This document shows, piece after piece, positions 5,065-6,118 of a DNA stretch of 6,118 nucleotides. Both the position numbers and the translations under genes were made by a program. Numbering within the stretch: the first letter of the stretch is position 1; the number at the start of each line of letters is the position of its first letter. Source of the DNA: Pseudomonas sp. (GTDB lineage: Bacteria > Pseudomonadota > Gammaproteobacteria > Pseudomonadales > Pseudomonadaceae); contig DNMQ01000350.1 of the NCBI GenBank assembly GCA_003488145.1, positions 1-6,118 of the forward strand, given 5' to 3'. The notes beneath the pieces are model-generated. The model was not told the DNA's origin and searched no databases. It saw only the letters and a list, made by a program, of their open reading frames with translations.

Positions 5065-5742
5065 ATGACGACATCGAGCCCTATCGAACTGGAGTTCTCG
5101 CGCAAGTACGATCGCCAGCACGCCTACGAATACCTGCACAAGCATCAGGATGGCCTGGCCCGGCGGCTGTCGCACTGGCGTGACGAGCAGATGGCGCGCC
5201 GCGCACTGAAGATCGCCGGCGATCCTGATCTGGTGCTGGACCTGCCGTGCGGCGCCGGGCGCTTCTGGCCGCTGCTGGCCGAGCACCCAAGCCGGATGAT
5301 CTTTGCCGCCGACAACTCGGCCGACATGCTGGCGATCGCCGAGTCGGCGCATTCGCTGGAGGTGCTCAAGCGGGTCGAGACCTTTCAGACCTCCGCCTTC
5401 GCCATCGACATGGGTGACAACGCGGTAGACAACATCTTCTGCATGCGCCTGCTACACCACATCGCCGACCCGGAGCACCGGCTGGCGATGCTGCGTGAGT
5501 TCCACCGCGTCACCCGTGACACGCTGATCGTCTCGCTGTGGGTCGATGGCAACTACAAGGCCTGGAAGCGCAAGCGCCTGGAGCGTCGCCGGCCGGCAAA
5601 GGACAACCAGAACCGCTTCGTCGTCGCGCGCTCGGTGATCGAGAAGGAATTCGCCGAGGCCGGCTTCGACATCCTCGACCGTAATGACTTTCTCCCGGGC
5701 TACGCCATGTGGCGGGTCTACGTGCTGCGCAAGCGGGGCTGA
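5065..5742 (+). CDS. Class I SAM-dependent methyltransferase, probably LPS-modification linked
   Basis: The product is a 225-residue soluble protein. SAM-binding motif I is VLDLPCGAGRFWP (57-69), the acidic motif-II residue is about Asp83 (FAADNS) and the later core strand is DNIFCMRLLHH (122-132), all typical of the Methyltransf_11/25 type. An arginine/lysine-rich stretch KRKRLERRRPAK (168-179) follows strand 5. The ATG at 5065 is preferred, with a weak GGAA eight bases upstream; the in-frame ATG at 5056 would add three residues and has no ribosome site. The gene follows colS by 81 bp behind its own ColR box and precedes the InaA-like kinase gene by two bases. From memory, the P. aeruginosa counterpart in this position (PA4379) was described as WarA, a c-di-GMP-binding protein affecting LPS. 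Transferring that role here is inference, and the methyl acceptor is unknown. Confidence 0.88.
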   Translation: MTTSSPIELEFSRKYDRQHAYEYLHKHQDGLARRLSHWRDEQMARRALKIAGDPDLVLDLPCGAGRFWPLLAEHPSRMIFAADNSADMLAIAESAHSLEVLKRVETFQTSAFAIDMGDNAVDNIFCMRLLHHIADPEHRLAMLREFHRVTRDTLIVSLWVDGNYKAWKRKRLERRRPAKDNQNRFVVARSVIEKEFAEAGFDILDRNDFLPGYAMWRVYVLRKRG

Positions 5743-5744
5743 AC

Positions 5745-6118
5745 ATGAGCCGACCACTCGTACTGCCGGCCCGCGAAGCGCGTACCAGCACCTTCCAGCG
5801 CTGGTGGAACACCCAGGGCGAATGGGTCGAGGAGCCCAACCAGCGCCGCGCCGGCGAAAGCGGTGTGCAACGGATACGGCTGCGCGATCCGCAGCAGCCG
5901 CTGCTGTACTGCAAACGGCAGATTGGCCACCTGTATCGCTCGCTGCTGCATCCGTTCGGCCGGCCCACGGTGCTGCGCGAGTGCCACGCGCTGCAGGCCC
6001 TGCGTGATCTCGGGGTGCGCGTGCCGGAGCTGATCTACTGCGGTACGCGGCAGCAGGCAGGGCAGTGGCAGGCCCTGCTGGTAACGGCCGAACTGCAGGG
6101 CTTCGTCAGCCTGGAGGA
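5745..6118 (+). CDS. inaA: InaA-like / lipopolysaccharide core kinase family protein, N-terminal part
   Basis: The gene runs off the right edge, leaving 124 complete codons. The start at 5745 is separated from the methyltransferase TGA by two bases, so translation is probably coupled. The visible part has the family opening WVEEPNQRRAGESGV (27-41), a GESGVQR loop in the position of the kinase glycine-rich loop, and LLYCKRQ (53-59) with Lys57 as the candidate ATP-binding lysine of strand beta-3. The LYRSLLHPFGRP segment and the RVPELIYCG strand also resemble Kdo/WaaP-type LPS kinases and InaA. These proteins phosphorylate sugars of the LPS inner core at the inner membrane's cytoplasmic face, or are thought to. 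The catalytic loop and DFG-like residues lie beyond the window, so activity cannot be judged. In P. putida the homologue is ColR-regulated as part of this operon. The name rests on position and N-terminal similarity. Confidence 0.82.
   Translation, partial: MSRPLVLPAREARTSTFQRWWNTQGEWVEEPNQRRAGESGVQRIRLRDPQQPLLYCKRQIGHLYRSLLHPFGRPTVLRECHALQALRDLGVRVPELIYCGTRQQAGQWQALLVTAELQGFVSLE

Overview
This window looks like chromosomal DNA of a Pseudomonas-group gammaproteobacterium (Pseudomonas or Stutzerimonas). The evidence is high GC with strong G/C bias at third codon positions, and the order colR - colS - SAM methyltransferase - InaA-type LPS kinase, which I know as a conserved Pseudomonas block. 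The species cannot be fixed by reading alone.

The left half (about 1-2840) is a tightly packed operon on the minus strand. In order of transcription it holds a 'thermostable hemolysin' family protein (2151-2840), an AMP-forming acyl ligase of the ANL superfamily (722-2167), a heme-oxygenase-like diiron protein usually annotated TenA-like (35-706), and a short-chain dehydrogenase of which only the first 16 codons are in the window (1-48). Neighbouring genes overlap by 14-17 bp or are 15 bp apart, so the proteins probably work together. An acyl-activating enzyme, a probable diiron oxygenase, an NAD(P)-dependent reductase and a GNAT/LuxI-reminiscent protein read as a small biosynthetic pathway for an acyl- or lipid-derived molecule. 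I do not know the product. This is the most interesting part of the window.

The middle (2841-3032) is a 192-bp divergent control region. It holds a perfect CTTAAG-N5-CTTAAG direct repeat, the form of a PmrA box, and a box closely matching the ColR-binding consensus with a candidate -10 element downstream.

The right half (3033 to the end) runs on the plus strand: ColR response regulator, ColS sensor kinase (11-bp overlap), a class I methyltransferase and the start of an InaA/LPS-core-kinase-like protein. A second ColR box, sharing a 17-bp identical core with the first, overlaps the colS stop codon and sits in front of the methyltransferase. This fits ColR control of the downstream envelope-modifying genes. 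The working picture is a two-component system for envelope or metal stress next to LPS-modification genes, sharing a promoter region with an uncharacterised biosynthetic operon that may also respond to PmrAB.
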